Source: Pseudomonas sp. AFG_SD02_1510_Pfu_092 (GTDB lineage: Bacteria > Pseudomonadota > Gammaproteobacteria > Pseudomonadales > Pseudomonadaceae). Taken from it: 64,000 bases of DNA. Below the pieces are notes generated by a model, which was not told where the DNA came from, did not search any database, and was given only the letters and a program-made list of their open reading frames with translations. The stretch is taken from positions 16,007 through 80,006 of the forward strand of contig NZ_PUQD01000016.1 of assembly GCF_003331055.1 (NCBI RefSeq), given 5' to 3'. This document shows, one piece after another, positions 29,667-37,207 of this stretch; within the stretch, counting starts at the first letter, position 1, and each line of letters opens with the position of its first letter. A program made the position numbers and the translations under genes.

Positions 29667-30014
29667 GTGACTGACATGCATATTGACCAAAAGGTACTCA
29701 GTGACCTGCGAGAGGTCATGGAAGATGACTACCTGCAGTTGGTGAAGACCTTTCTCGACGACTCGGAACGGCGCCTGGGCCAGTTGCACGCGGCCAGAAG
29801 TGCCGAAGAGCTCGGCGCAGCCGCGCACAGTTTCAAGGGCAGCAGCAGCAACATGGGCGCTGTGGCCCTGGCCAACCTGTGCCAGCAACTGGAAGAGCGC
29901 GCACGACGGCCGCCGCTGTTTGGCATCGAAGACCTGATCAACCGTATCGACCAGGAGTTCGTCGAGGTCAAGAACTTCTATCGCGGCGAGCAACAGCGTA
30001 TTTCGGCAGGGTGA
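29667..30014 (+). CDS. hptB: Histidine phosphotransfer protein HptB
   Basis: A 115-residue Hpt-domain protein with a GTG start after a good AAGGAGC site. The phosphorylated residue is H54 in AAAHSFKGSSSNMGA. In P. aeruginosa HptB receives phosphate from several hybrid kinases and passes it to HsbR. Helical segments before (YLQLVKTFLDDSERRLGQL) and after match the four-helix Hpt bundle. It is 48 bases downstream of hsbR and probably cotranscribed. A sigma54 motif for fliK begins just beyond its stop. Confidence 0.88.
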   Translation: MTDMHIDQKVLSDLREVMEDDYLQLVKTFLDDSERRLGQLHAARSAEELGAAAHSFKGSSSNMGAVALANLCQQLEERARRPPLFGIEDLINRIDQEFVEVKNFYRGEQQRISAG

Positions 30015-30022
30015 TGCGCAAG

Positions 30023-30039
30023 TTGGCGCGACTCTTGCC
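30023..30039 (+). promoter_or_regulatory. Sigma54 promoter of fliK
   Basis: TTGGCGCGACTCTTGCC fits the consensus well (GG-N10-GC, TTGC -12 half). A start near 30050 leaves about 36 bases before the fliK ATG, so fliK can be expressed independently of the hsbA-hsbR-hptB group. Confidence 0.82.
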
Positions 30040-30085
30040 TGTCTCTGTCTGACCGATTTTTTGTTTCTGGCGCGGAGACCGCTCG

Positions 30086-31369
30086 ATGCCTGTCGCACCC
30101 AACCCACTGCTGCAAGCCAACGCCATTGCCAAGACCCCGCGTGCGGCCATCGCGCAGGCGGACAAACCGCTGCAGGCGCCGGGCGACAAGGGCGATGCCT
30201 TTGGCCAGGTGATGGCCAGGCAGGGCCGCGACAAGGCGCTCGGGCAGGACGACAAGGTTGCCCAGGCCAAGCCCAAGGACAAGCCGGAAGCGGCTGCCAG
30301 CGGCAAGAAGGAACCGGCCGAGAAAACCGAGGTTGCCGATGACGGCAAGCCATTGCCAGCGGACGATGCCGGCCAGGCCGACAGCGGGCTGCGCGATGCC
30401 AGCCTGGTGGCTGGCCAGGTTACCGACGCCCAGCCCGGCGCACAGCTGATCCAGGCCCAGGCCGAGGCGGTCGCCCCGGTGCTGCAGGCCGCCACGGCGC
30501 AAGCCCAGGTCAGCGCGCCGCTGGCCGAGCCGCTGAGCGAAGAGCCGCCTGCCGAAGCGGCCTTCGACCCGGATGCCGACCCCCTGGCCAACCTGCCGAC
30601 CCTGCGCCTGGCGCTGGAGCACAGCGCCCAGGCCAAGGGCGCTACCTCGGCGCATGCCATCGACCCGGCGCAGGCCCAGGGCGAGGAGGGGCAGGCCGCC
30701 GTCAATACCTTGGCGAACCTGCTGGAGAGTGCCGACAGCGAGAGCGGCGAGGCGGGTGAGCGTGCCTTCGGCGCGCTGCTCGACGAGGGCCTGAAGGACA
30801 CCAAGAGTGCCAGCAGCGACACCCGTGTCGATGATTTCGCCAACCGCCTGGCCAGCCTGACCCAGGCTGCCACGGCCAAGACCGCCAACGCCGTGCCGGC
30901 CAATGCCGGCCCGCTGCACCAGCCGCTGCCGATGAACCAGAACGCCTGGACCGAGGGCCTGGTCAACCGGGTCATGTACCTGTCCAGCCAGAACCTCAAG
31001 TCGGCGGATATCCAGCTGGAACCGGCAGAGCTGGGCCGCCTGGACATTCGCGTCAATGTTGCGACGGACCAGTCGACCCAGATCACGTTCATCAGCGGCC
31101 ACGCCGGCGTGCGGGATGCCCTCGACAGCCAGGTGCATCGCCTGCGCGAGCTGTTCGCCCAGCAGGGGCTGGCGCAGCCGGATGTCAACGTCGCCGACCA
31201 GTCGCGCGGGCAGCAACAGCAACAGCAGCAGGCGCAGACCCAGGGCAGCCAATTGTCCGGCGTCGCCGCGCGCCAGGCGGAGCAGGGCGGTGGCGAGGTG
31301 GCCGACAGCGGCCGGCCTGTGGAGCAGCAGGTGGTTATCGGTGACAGTGCGGTCGATTACTACGCCTGA
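30086..31369 (+). CDS. fliK: Flagellar hook-length control protein FliK
   Basis: A 427-residue secreted ruler that measures the hook and triggers the FlhB substrate switch. Residues 1 to about 290 are low in complexity (Ala, Gln, Asp, Lys), as is usual for the unfolded ruler part. The conserved C-terminal domain (about 285-370) contains NQNAWTEGLVNRVMYLSSQN and LKSADIQLEPAELGRLDI. A Gln run (QQQQQQQ near 375) lies in the tail. A second, distant FliK-like gene is present at 54674-56230 on the other strand. Confidence 0.93.
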   Translation: MPVAPNPLLQANAIAKTPRAAIAQADKPLQAPGDKGDAFGQVMARQGRDKALGQDDKVAQAKPKDKPEAAASGKKEPAEKTEVADDGKPLPADDAGQADSGLRDASLVAGQVTDAQPGAQLIQAQAEAVAPVLQAATAQAQVSAPLAEPLSEEPPAEAAFDPDADPLANLPTLRLALEHSAQAKGATSAHAIDPAQAQGEEGQAAVNTLANLLESADSESGEAGERAFGALLDEGLKDTKSASSDTRVDDFANRLASLTQAATAKTANAVPANAGPLHQPLPMNQNAWTEGLVNRVMYLSSQNLKSADIQLEPAELGRLDIRVNVATDQSTQITFISGHAGVRDALDSQVHRLRELFAQQGLAQPDVNVADQSRGQQQQQQQAQTQGSQLSGVAARQAEQGGGEVADSGRPVEQQVVIGDSAVDYYA

Positions 31370-31384
31370 ATTTCTGGTGCTTGT

Positions 31385-31483
31385 ACTGGCCTCTTCGCGG
31401 GTAAACCCGCTCCCACAGGTTCTGCACAGATTTTGGAATGACTGGAAACCCTGTGGGAGCGGGTTTACCCGCGAAGAAGCCAG
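31385..31483. repeat. REP pair between fliK and fliL
   Basis: Plus-orientation (31385-31419) and minus-orientation (31449-31483) copies with the exact consensus core. They form an extended inverted repeat that may serve as the fliK transcript end; the fliL sigma54 motif follows 38 bases later. Confidence 0.92.
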
Positions 31484-31520
31484 AGCCTTTGTACCTGCTG
31501 AAACCGACACCCTGCAAAAT

Positions 31521-31537
31521 CTGGCATAACACTTGCT
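31521..31537 (+). promoter_or_regulatory. Sigma54 promoter of the fliL operon
   Basis: CTGGCATAACACTTGCT has ideal GG-N10-GC spacing and matches the consensus at nearly all fixed positions. A start near 31548 lies 40 bases before fliL. Confidence 0.87.
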
Positions 31538-31587
31538 CAAGCCAAGCCATTCTCCCTTGAACTCCCGACGGACGACGGATTATTGGC

Positions 31588-32085
31588 ATGGCGAAGAGCG
31601 AAGCAGTCAAAGACCCCGCCACTAAAGGCAAACTCAAGCTGATCCTGCTGGCCGTAGTGGGCCTGTTGCTGGCGATCGGCCTTTCGGTGGGCGCTACCTG
31701 GTTCATCATGCACAAGAGCGAGCCGGCGCCTGCCGCCGAGGCGGCAACCAGCAACGTCAAGCCGGCGGCCATCTACGAGCCGCTGGCGCCGGCCTTCGTG
31801 GTCAACTTCAACCAGAACGGTCGCCAGCGCTACATGCAGGTGAGCATCACCCTGCAAGGGCGCAACCAGGCCGACCTGGATGCGCTCAAGGTGCACATGC
31901 CGGTAATTCGCAACAACCTGGTGATGATGTTCTCCGGGCAAGGCTTCGACACCCTGGCCGGCAGCCCCGTGGGCCAGGAAATGCTGCGCCAGAAGGCCAC
32001 TGCGGTGGTTCAGGAAGTGGCGCAGAAGGAAGTCGGCAAACCGGTCGTCGACCAGTTGCTGTTCACCAATTTCGTATTGCAGTAG
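31588..32085 (+). CDS. fliL: Flagellar basal body-associated protein FliL
   Basis: A 165-residue single-pass inner-membrane protein that surrounds and stabilises the stator. There is a membrane helix at residues about 14-38 (LILLAVVGLLLAIGLSVGATW) followed by a periplasmic FliL domain (AFVVNFNQNGRQRYMQVSITL). It is the first gene of the fliLMNOPQR-flhB run, and fliM follows after 9 bases. Confidence 0.94.
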   Translation: MAKSEAVKDPATKGKLKLILLAVVGLLLAIGLSVGATWFIMHKSEPAPAAEAATSNVKPAAIYEPLAPAFVVNFNQNGRQRYMQVSITLQGRNQADLDALKVHMPVIRNNLVMMFSGQGFDTLAGSPVGQEMLRQKATAVVQEVAQKEVGKPVVDQLLFTNFVLQ

Positions 32086-32094
32086 GAGTCCGCA

Positions 32095-33063
32095 ATGGCC
32101 GTACAGGACCTGCTGTCCCAGGATGAAATCGACGCCCTGTTGCATGGCGTCGACGACGGGCTGGTGCAGACCGAGAGTGCTGCCGAGCCTGGCAGCATCA
32201 AAAGCTACGACCTGACCAGTCAGGACCGTATCGTGCGGGGTCGCATGCCGACCCTGGAAATGATCAACGAGCGTTTCGCCCGCTACACCCGCATCAGCAT
32301 GTTCAACCTGCTGCGTCGCTCCGCCGACGTGGCGGTGGGCGGCGTGCAGGTGATGAAGTTCGGCGAGTACGTGCACTCGCTGTACGTGCCGACCAGCCTC
32401 AACCTGGTCAAGATCAAGCCGCTGCGCGGGACCTCGCTGTTCATCCTCGACGCCAAGCTGGTGTTCAAGCTGGTGGACAACTTCTTCGGTGGCGACGGTC
32501 GCCACGCCAAGATCGAAGGCCGCGAGTTCACCCCCACCGAGCTGCGCGTGGTGCGCATGGTGCTGGACCAGTGTTTCGTCGACCTCAAGGAAGCCTGGCA
32601 GGCGATCATGCCGGTCACCTTCGAGTACATGAACTCCGAGGTCAACCCGGCCATGGCCAACATCGTCGGCCCCAGCGAGGCGGTGGTGGTGTCCACCTTC
32701 CACATCGAACTGGACGGCGGTGGCGGCGACCTGCACGTGACCATGCCGTACTCGATGATCGAGCCGGTGCGGGAAATGCTCGATGCCGGCTTCCAGTCCG
32801 ACCTGGACGACCAGGACGAGCGCTGGGTCAAGGCGCTGCGCGAGGACGTGCTGGATGTGGCAGTGCCGGTGACCGCCACGGTCGCCCGGCGCCAGCTGAA
32901 GCTGCGCGACATCCTGCACATGCAGCCCGGTGACGTGATCCCGGTGGAGCTGCCCGAGCACCTGGTGCTGCGCGCCAACGGCGTGCCGTCGTTCAAGGCG
33001 CGCCTGGGTTCGCACAAGGGCAACCTGGCGCTGCAGATCATCGACCCGATCGAACGCCGCTGA
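32095..33063 (+). CDS. fliM: Flagellar motor switch protein FliM
   Basis: A 322-residue C-ring protein that binds phosphorylated CheY and reverses motor rotation. The N-terminal CheY-docking motif is LLSQDEIDALLHGVDDG (residues about 6-22). The middle domain has the GGxG-type signature around VGGVQVMKFGEYV, and the C-terminal FliN-like domain includes ILHMQPGDVIPVELPEH. Length is normal. Confidence 0.97.
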   Translation: MAVQDLLSQDEIDALLHGVDDGLVQTESAAEPGSIKSYDLTSQDRIVRGRMPTLEMINERFARYTRISMFNLLRRSADVAVGGVQVMKFGEYVHSLYVPTSLNLVKIKPLRGTSLFILDAKLVFKLVDNFFGGDGRHAKIEGREFTPTELRVVRMVLDQCFVDLKEAWQAIMPVTFEYMNSEVNPAMANIVGPSEAVVVSTFHIELDGGGGDLHVTMPYSMIEPVREMLDAGFQSDLDDQDERWVKALREDVLDVAVPVTATVARRQLKLRDILHMQPGDVIPVELPEHLVLRANGVPSFKARLGSHKGNLALQIIDPIERR

Positions 33064-33110
33064 CGGCGTGCCGGTCACCCTTAACGAATTGAATGCCTGT
33101 CGAGGAAATC

Positions 33111-33581
33111 ATGGCTAACGAAAACGAGATCACCTCCGCCGAGGACCAGGCACTGGCCGATGAATGGGCTGCGGCACTGGAAGAAACCGGTGCGGCCGGC
33201 CAGGACGACATCGATGCACTGCTCGGTGGCGACACCGGCAGCAGCACCGGCGGCGCCGGCCGCCTGCCGATGGAAGAGTTCGCCAGCTCGCCGAAGCCGA
33301 ACGAAAACGTCAGCCTCGAAGGCCCGAACCTGGATGTGATCCTGGACATCCCGGTGAGCATTTCCATGGAAGTGGGCAGCACCGAGATCAACATCCGCAA
33401 CCTGCTGCAGCTCAACCAGGGCTCGGTGATCGAGCTCGACCGCCTGGCCGGCGAGCCGCTCGACGTGCTGGTCAACGGCACGCTGATCGCCCATGGCGAA
33501 GTGGTGGTGGTCAACGAGAAGTTCGGCATCCGCCTGACCGACGTGATCAGCCCCAGCGAACGTATCAAGAAGCTGCGCTGA
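33111..33581 (+). CDS. fliN: Flagellar motor switch protein FliN
   Basis: A 156-residue C-ring protein. ATG 33111 was chosen because CGAGGAAATC precedes it; an ATG at 33093 has no site. The C-terminal SpoA domain (about 65-155) contains ISMEVGSTEINIRNLLQL and GEVVVVNEKFGIRLTDV. The long N-terminal extension carries a second EIDALL-like motif, QDDIDALLGG (residues 31-40), resembling the CheY-docking peptide of FliM. Confidence 0.96.
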   Translation: MANENEITSAEDQALADEWAAALEETGAAGQDDIDALLGGDTGSSTGGAGRLPMEEFASSPKPNENVSLEGPNLDVILDIPVSISMEVGSTEINIRNLLQLNQGSVIELDRLAGEPLDVLVNGTLIAHGEVVVVNEKFGIRLTDVISPSERIKKLR

Positions 33582-33593
33582 GTGAGGGGCACG

Positions 33594-34028
33594 ATGCGCG
33601 CCATCGCCGCATTCGCCGCGCTGCTCGCCAGCCAGGCCTGCCTGGCCGCGGCCACGCCAGCGGCGACCCCGACGGCTGCGCCGGGCAGCCTGGGCGGGCA
33701 GCTGGCGCAGATGGTCTTCGGCCTGTTGCTGGTGGTTGGCCTGATCTTCTTCCTCGCCTGGCTGCTGCGCCGCCTGCAGAGCACGGCGGTGAAGGGCGGG
33801 CAGGTGATCGAGATCGTCGGCAGCCGGGCCATCGGCCCGCGTGACCGCCTGCTGCTGGTGCAGGTGGGCAAGGCGCAGATCCTGATCGGCCATACCCCCG
33901 GCAGCATCGAGGCCCTGCATGTGCTGGCCGAACCCGTGGACGTGCCGGAAAGCGCCCGCCAGGCGACCCCAGAGTTTGCCCAGCGGCTGATGGAGCTGAT
34001 GGGCAAGGACCCTAAGGACAAGAAGTGA
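33594..34028 (+). CDS. fliO: Flagellar export apparatus protein FliO
   Basis: A 144-residue protein that helps assemble the FliP ring of the export gate. ATG 33594 has GAGGGG upstream and gives an N-terminal signal-like stretch ([16 protein letters not shown]), then a membrane helix ([19 protein letters not shown], about 36-56) and a small cytoplasmic domain with [19 protein letters not shown]. The GTG at 33582 is an alternative. Its stop shares a base with the fliP ATG. Confidence 0.92.
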   Translation: MRAIAAFAALLASQACLAAATPAATPTAAPGSLGGQLAQMVFGLLLVVGLIFFLAWLLRRLQSTAVKGGQVIEIVGSRAIGPRDRLLLVQVGKAQILIGHTPGSIEALHVLAEPVDVPESARQATPEFAQRLMELMGKDPKDKK

Positions 34029-34786
34029 TGAGCGGCGCGCTGCGTATTTTGTTGACTTTGGCGCTGCTGTTGCTGGTTGCGCCGCAGGCCCTGGCGGCCG
34101 ACCCGCTGTCGATCCCGGCCATTACCCTGTCCAATACCGCGGACGGGCAGCAGGAATATTCGGTCAGCCTGCAGATCCTGATGATCATGACGGCGCTGAG
34201 CTTCATTCCAGCGTTCGTCATCCTGATGACCAGCTTCACCCGCATCATCATCGTCTTCTCGATCCTGCGCCAGGCCCTGGGCCTGCAGCAGACGCCGTCG
34301 AACCAGATCCTCACCGGCATGGCGCTGTTCCTGACCATGTTCATCATGGCCCCGGTGTTCGACCGGGTGAACCAGAACGCGCTGCAGCCGTACCTGAACG
34401 AGCAGCTGACTGCCCAGCAGGCCATCGACAAGGCCCAGGGGCCGCTCAAGGACTTCATGCTGGCGCAAACCCGGCAAAGCGACCTCGACCTGTTCATGCG
34501 CCTTTCCAAACGCACCGACATCGCCGGCCCCGACCAGGTGCCGCTGACGATTCTGGTGCCGGCGTTCGTCACGTCCGAGCTGAAAACCGCGTTCCAGATC
34601 GGCTTCATGATCTTCATTCCGTTCCTGATCATCGACATGGTGGTGGCCAGTGTGCTGATGGCCATGGGCATGATGATGCTGTCGCCGCTGATCATCTCGC
34701 TGCCGTTCAAGATCATGCTGTTCGTGCTGGTCGATGGCTGGGCGCTGATCATGGGCACCCTGGCCAGCAGTTTCGGCGGCGTCTGA
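34028..34786 (+). CDS. fliP: Flagellar export gate protein FliP
   Basis: A 252-residue export gate protein with a cleavable signal peptide ([13 protein letters not shown]) and membrane helices. The family signatures [21 protein letters not shown] and TLLIPAF-like [20 protein letters not shown] are present (quoted in parts). FliP5-FliQ4-FliR1 form the helical export channel inside the MS ring. ATG 34028 overlaps the fliO stop (TGATG). Confidence 0.96.
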   Translation: MSGALRILLTLALLLLVAPQALAADPLSIPAITLSNTADGQQEYSVSLQILMIMTALSFIPAFVILMTSFTRIIIVFSILRQALGLQQTPSNQILTGMALFLTMFIMAPVFDRVNQNALQPYLNEQLTAQQAIDKAQGPLKDFMLAQTRQSDLDLFMRLSKRTDIAGPDQVPLTILVPAFVTSELKTAFQIGFMIFIPFLIIDMVVASVLMAMGMMMLSPLIISLPFKIMLFVLVDGWALIMGTLASSFGGV

Positions 34787-34807
34787 CGCCGTCAAGGAGA
34801 GCCGCCG

Positions 34808-35077
34808 ATGACACCTGAAGTCGCTGTCGACCTGTTTCGCGATGCCCTGTGGCTGACCACCCTGATGGTCGCCATCCTGGTGATTCCGAGCCTGCTGGTG
34901 GGCCTGGTGGTGGCGATGTTCCAGGCCGCCACGCAAATCAACGAACAAACCCTGAGCTTCCTGCCGCGCCTGCTGGTGATGCTGGTCACGCTGATCGTCG
35001 CCGGGCCGTGGCTGGTGCAGAAGTTCATGGAATACATCACCAGCCTGTACACCAGCATTCCGCAGCTGATCGGTTGA
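34808..35077 (+). CDS. fliQ: Flagellar export gate protein FliQ
   Basis: An 89-residue two-helix membrane protein of the export gate. The start MTPEVAVDLFRDALW and the segment LVGLVVAMFQAATQINEQTL are diagnostic. Length is exactly typical. It is followed seven bases later by fliR. Confidence 0.96.
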   Translation: MTPEVAVDLFRDALWLTTLMVAILVIPSLLVGLVVAMFQAATQINEQTLSFLPRLLVMLVTLIVAGPWLVQKFMEYITSLYTSIPQLIG

Positions 35078-35084
35078 CGCCGCG

Positions 35085-35861
35085 ATGCTCGAACTGACCG
35101 ACACGCAGATCGGCACCTGGGTCGCCACCTTCATCCTGCCGTTGTTCAGGGTGACCGCGGTGCTGATGACCATGCCGATCTTCGGCACGCGCATGCTGCC
35201 GGCGCGGGTGCGCCTGTATGCGGCGCTGGCGATTACCGTGGTGATCGTGCCGGCCCTGCCGCCGCTGCCCGAGTTCGACCCGCTGAGCCTGCGCGGCCTG
35301 TTGCTGTGTGCCGAACAGATCATCGTCGGCGCGTTGTTCGGCCTGGCCTTGCAGTTGTTGTTCCAGGCGTTCGTGATCGCCGGGCAGGTGGTCGCGGTGC
35401 AGATGGGCATGGCCTTCGCCTCGATGGTCGACCCGGCCAACGGCGTCAACGTGGCGGTGATCAGCCAGTTCATGACCATGCTGGTGAGCGTGCTGTTCCT
35501 GCTGATGAACGGCCACCTGGTGGTGTTCGAAGTGGTGACCGAAAGCTTCACCACCTTGCCGGTGGGCAATGCCCTGGTGGTCAACCATTTCTGGGAGCTG
35601 GCGGGGCGCCTGGGCTGGGTGTTCGGCGCCGGCCTGCTGCTGGTTCTGCCGGCCATCGCCGCGCTGCTGGTGGTCAACATCGCCTTTGGCGTCATGACCC
35701 GCGCCGCGCCGCAGCTGAACATCTTCTCCATCGGTTTTCCGCTGACCCTGGTCATGGGCATGTTCATTTTCTGGGTCGGCCTTGCCGACATACTGTCCCA
35801 TTACCAGGCATTGGCCAGCGAAGCGCTGCAATGGCTGCGTGAGCTGGCGAGGGCGCGCTGA
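35085..35861 (+). CDS. fliR: Flagellar export gate protein FliR
   Basis: A 258-residue polytopic membrane protein occupying the single FliR position of the export gate. Recognisable segments are FRVTAVLMTMPIFGTRMLPARV (in part) and QVVAVQMGMAFASMVDPANG. The sequence is rich in membrane helices and of normal length. flhB begins two bases after its stop. Confidence 0.95.
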   Translation: MLELTDTQIGTWVATFILPLFRVTAVLMTMPIFGTRMLPARVRLYAALAITVVIVPALPPLPEFDPLSLRGLLLCAEQIIVGALFGLALQLLFQAFVIAGQVVAVQMGMAFASMVDPANGVNVAVISQFMTMLVSVLFLLMNGHLVVFEVVTESFTTLPVGNALVVNHFWELAGRLGWVFGAGLLLVLPAIAALLVVNIAFGVMTRAAPQLNIFSIGFPLTLVMGMFIFWVGLADILSHYQALASEALQWLRELARAR

Positions 35862-35863
35862 GC

Positions 35864-37006
35864 ATGGCAGAAAGCGAAAGCGGTCAGGACAAGACAGAGG
35901 AACCCACCGACAAACGCAAGCGCGATGCCCGCGAGAAAGGCGAGATCGCGCGCTCCAAGGAGCTGAACACGGTGGCGGTGACCCTGGCTGGCGCCGGTGG
36001 CCTGCTGGCGTTCGGCGGCCACTTGGCCGAGACGCTGCTGGCGTTGATGCACATGAACTTCAGCCTGACCCGCGAGATCATCGTCGACGAGCGCTCCATG
36101 GGCGCCTTTCTGCTGGCCTCGGGCAAGATGGCCATCTGGGCGGTGCAGCCGATACTGATCCTGTTGTTCGTGATTTCCTTCGTCGCGCCGATTGCCCTCG
36201 GCGGTATGGTGTTTTCCGGCAGCCTGCTGCAGCCCAAGTTCAGACGCATGAACCCGTTGTCCGGGATCAAGCGCATGTTCTCGATGAATGCGCTGACCGA
36301 GCTGGTGAAGGCGCTCGCCAAGTTTTTCGTGATTCTGGTGGTGGCGGTGGTGGTGCTGGTCAATGACCGTCAGGCGCTGCTGTCGATCGCCAACGAGCCA
36401 CTGGAGCAGGCGATCATCCACAGCCTGCAAGTGGTGGGCTGGAGCGCCTTGTGGATGGCCGCCGGGCTGCTGCTGATTGCCGCCGCGGACGTGCCGTTCC
36501 AGCTGTGGCAGACGCACAAGAAGCTGAAGATGACCAAGCAGGAGATCAAGGACGAATACAAGGACAGCGAGGGCAAGCCCGAGGTCAAGCAACGTATTCG
36601 CCAGCTGCAGCGCGAGGCTTCGCAGCGGCGCATGATGGCGGCGGTGCCGCAGGCTGATGTGATCATCACCAACCCGACCCACTATGCCGTGGCCCTGCAG
36701 TACGACCCGGAGAAGGGCGGGGCGGCACCGTTGCTGCTGGCCAAGGGCACCGATTTCATCGCCTTGAAGATTCGCGAGATCGGCGTGGAGCACAAGGTGC
36801 AGATTCTCGAATCGCCGGCGCTGGCGCGGGCGATCTACTACTCCACCGAGCTGGAGCAGGAAATCCCGGCCGGTTTGTACCTGGCGGTGGCGCAAGTGCT
36901 GGCCTATGTGTTCCAGATCCGCCAGTACCGCGCGGGCAGGGGCAAACGCCCGGAGCCGCTCAAGGACGACCTGCCGATTCCGCCGGACCTGCGCCGCGAC
37001 AGTTGA
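35864..37006 (+). CDS. flhB: Flagellar export switch protein FlhB
   Basis: A 380-residue export-gate protein that switches substrate class after hook completion. The N-terminal part has the charged KTEEPTDKRKRDAREKGEI start and four membrane helices; the cytoplasmic C-terminal part contains the autocleavage motif NPTH near residue 270 (VIITNPTHYAVALQYD). A separate stand-alone copy of only this C-terminal domain is encoded at 54336-54677. Confidence 0.97.
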   Translation: MAESESGQDKTEEPTDKRKRDAREKGEIARSKELNTVAVTLAGAGGLLAFGGHLAETLLALMHMNFSLTREIIVDERSMGAFLLASGKMAIWAVQPILILLFVISFVAPIALGGMVFSGSLLQPKFRRMNPLSGIKRMFSMNALTELVKALAKFFVILVVAVVVLVNDRQALLSIANEPLEQAIIHSLQVVGWSALWMAAGLLLIAAADVPFQLWQTHKKLKMTKQEIKDEYKDSEGKPEVKQRIRQLQREASQRRMMAAVPQADVIITNPTHYAVALQYDPEKGGAAPLLLAKGTDFIALKIREIGVEHKVQILESPALARAIYYSTELEQEIPAGLYLAVAQVLAYVFQIRQYRAGRGKRPEPLKDDLPIPPDLRRDS

Positions 37007-37021
37007 TCTTGGGGCAGGGCT

Positions 37022-37104
37022 GCCGGCCTCTTCGCGGGCATGCCCGCTCCCACAGGTACGGCGTGAGGCTCCTGTGGGAGCGGGCGCGCCCGCGAAGAGG
37101 CCGG
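37022..37104. repeat. REP pair between flhB and flhA
   Basis: Plus-orientation (37022-37056, GGGCATGCCC core) and minus-orientation (37070-37104, GGGCGCGCCC core) copies. Each core changes symmetrically, which keeps the palindrome and shows selection on, or conversion of, the stem. Confidence 0.9.
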
Positions 37105-37136
37105 TACAGGCAACATAAATCCCCCGCCGAGCAAAG

Positions 37137-37153
37137 TTGGAAGGCTTCTTGCA
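37137..37153 (+). promoter_or_regulatory. Sigma54 promoter of flhA
   Basis: TTGGAAGGCTTCTTGCA has GG-N10-GC spacing and a full TTGCA -12 half; the -24 half (TTGGAAG) deviates at one base of TGGCA. A start near 37164 lies 44 bases before the flhA GTG. Confidence 0.78.
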
Positions 37154-37207
37154 AAGCCAGCGCCAGGCGTCACCTGGCGTCAAAGTTTTGCATCAAGAGG
37201 ACTCGCG

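Noticed and set aside
33038..35791. 917-codon open frame on - across fliN to fliR
   Set aside because: It runs across several real gene boundaries, is Met/Ser/Thr-rich without any motif, and lies opposite unmistakable flagellar genes.
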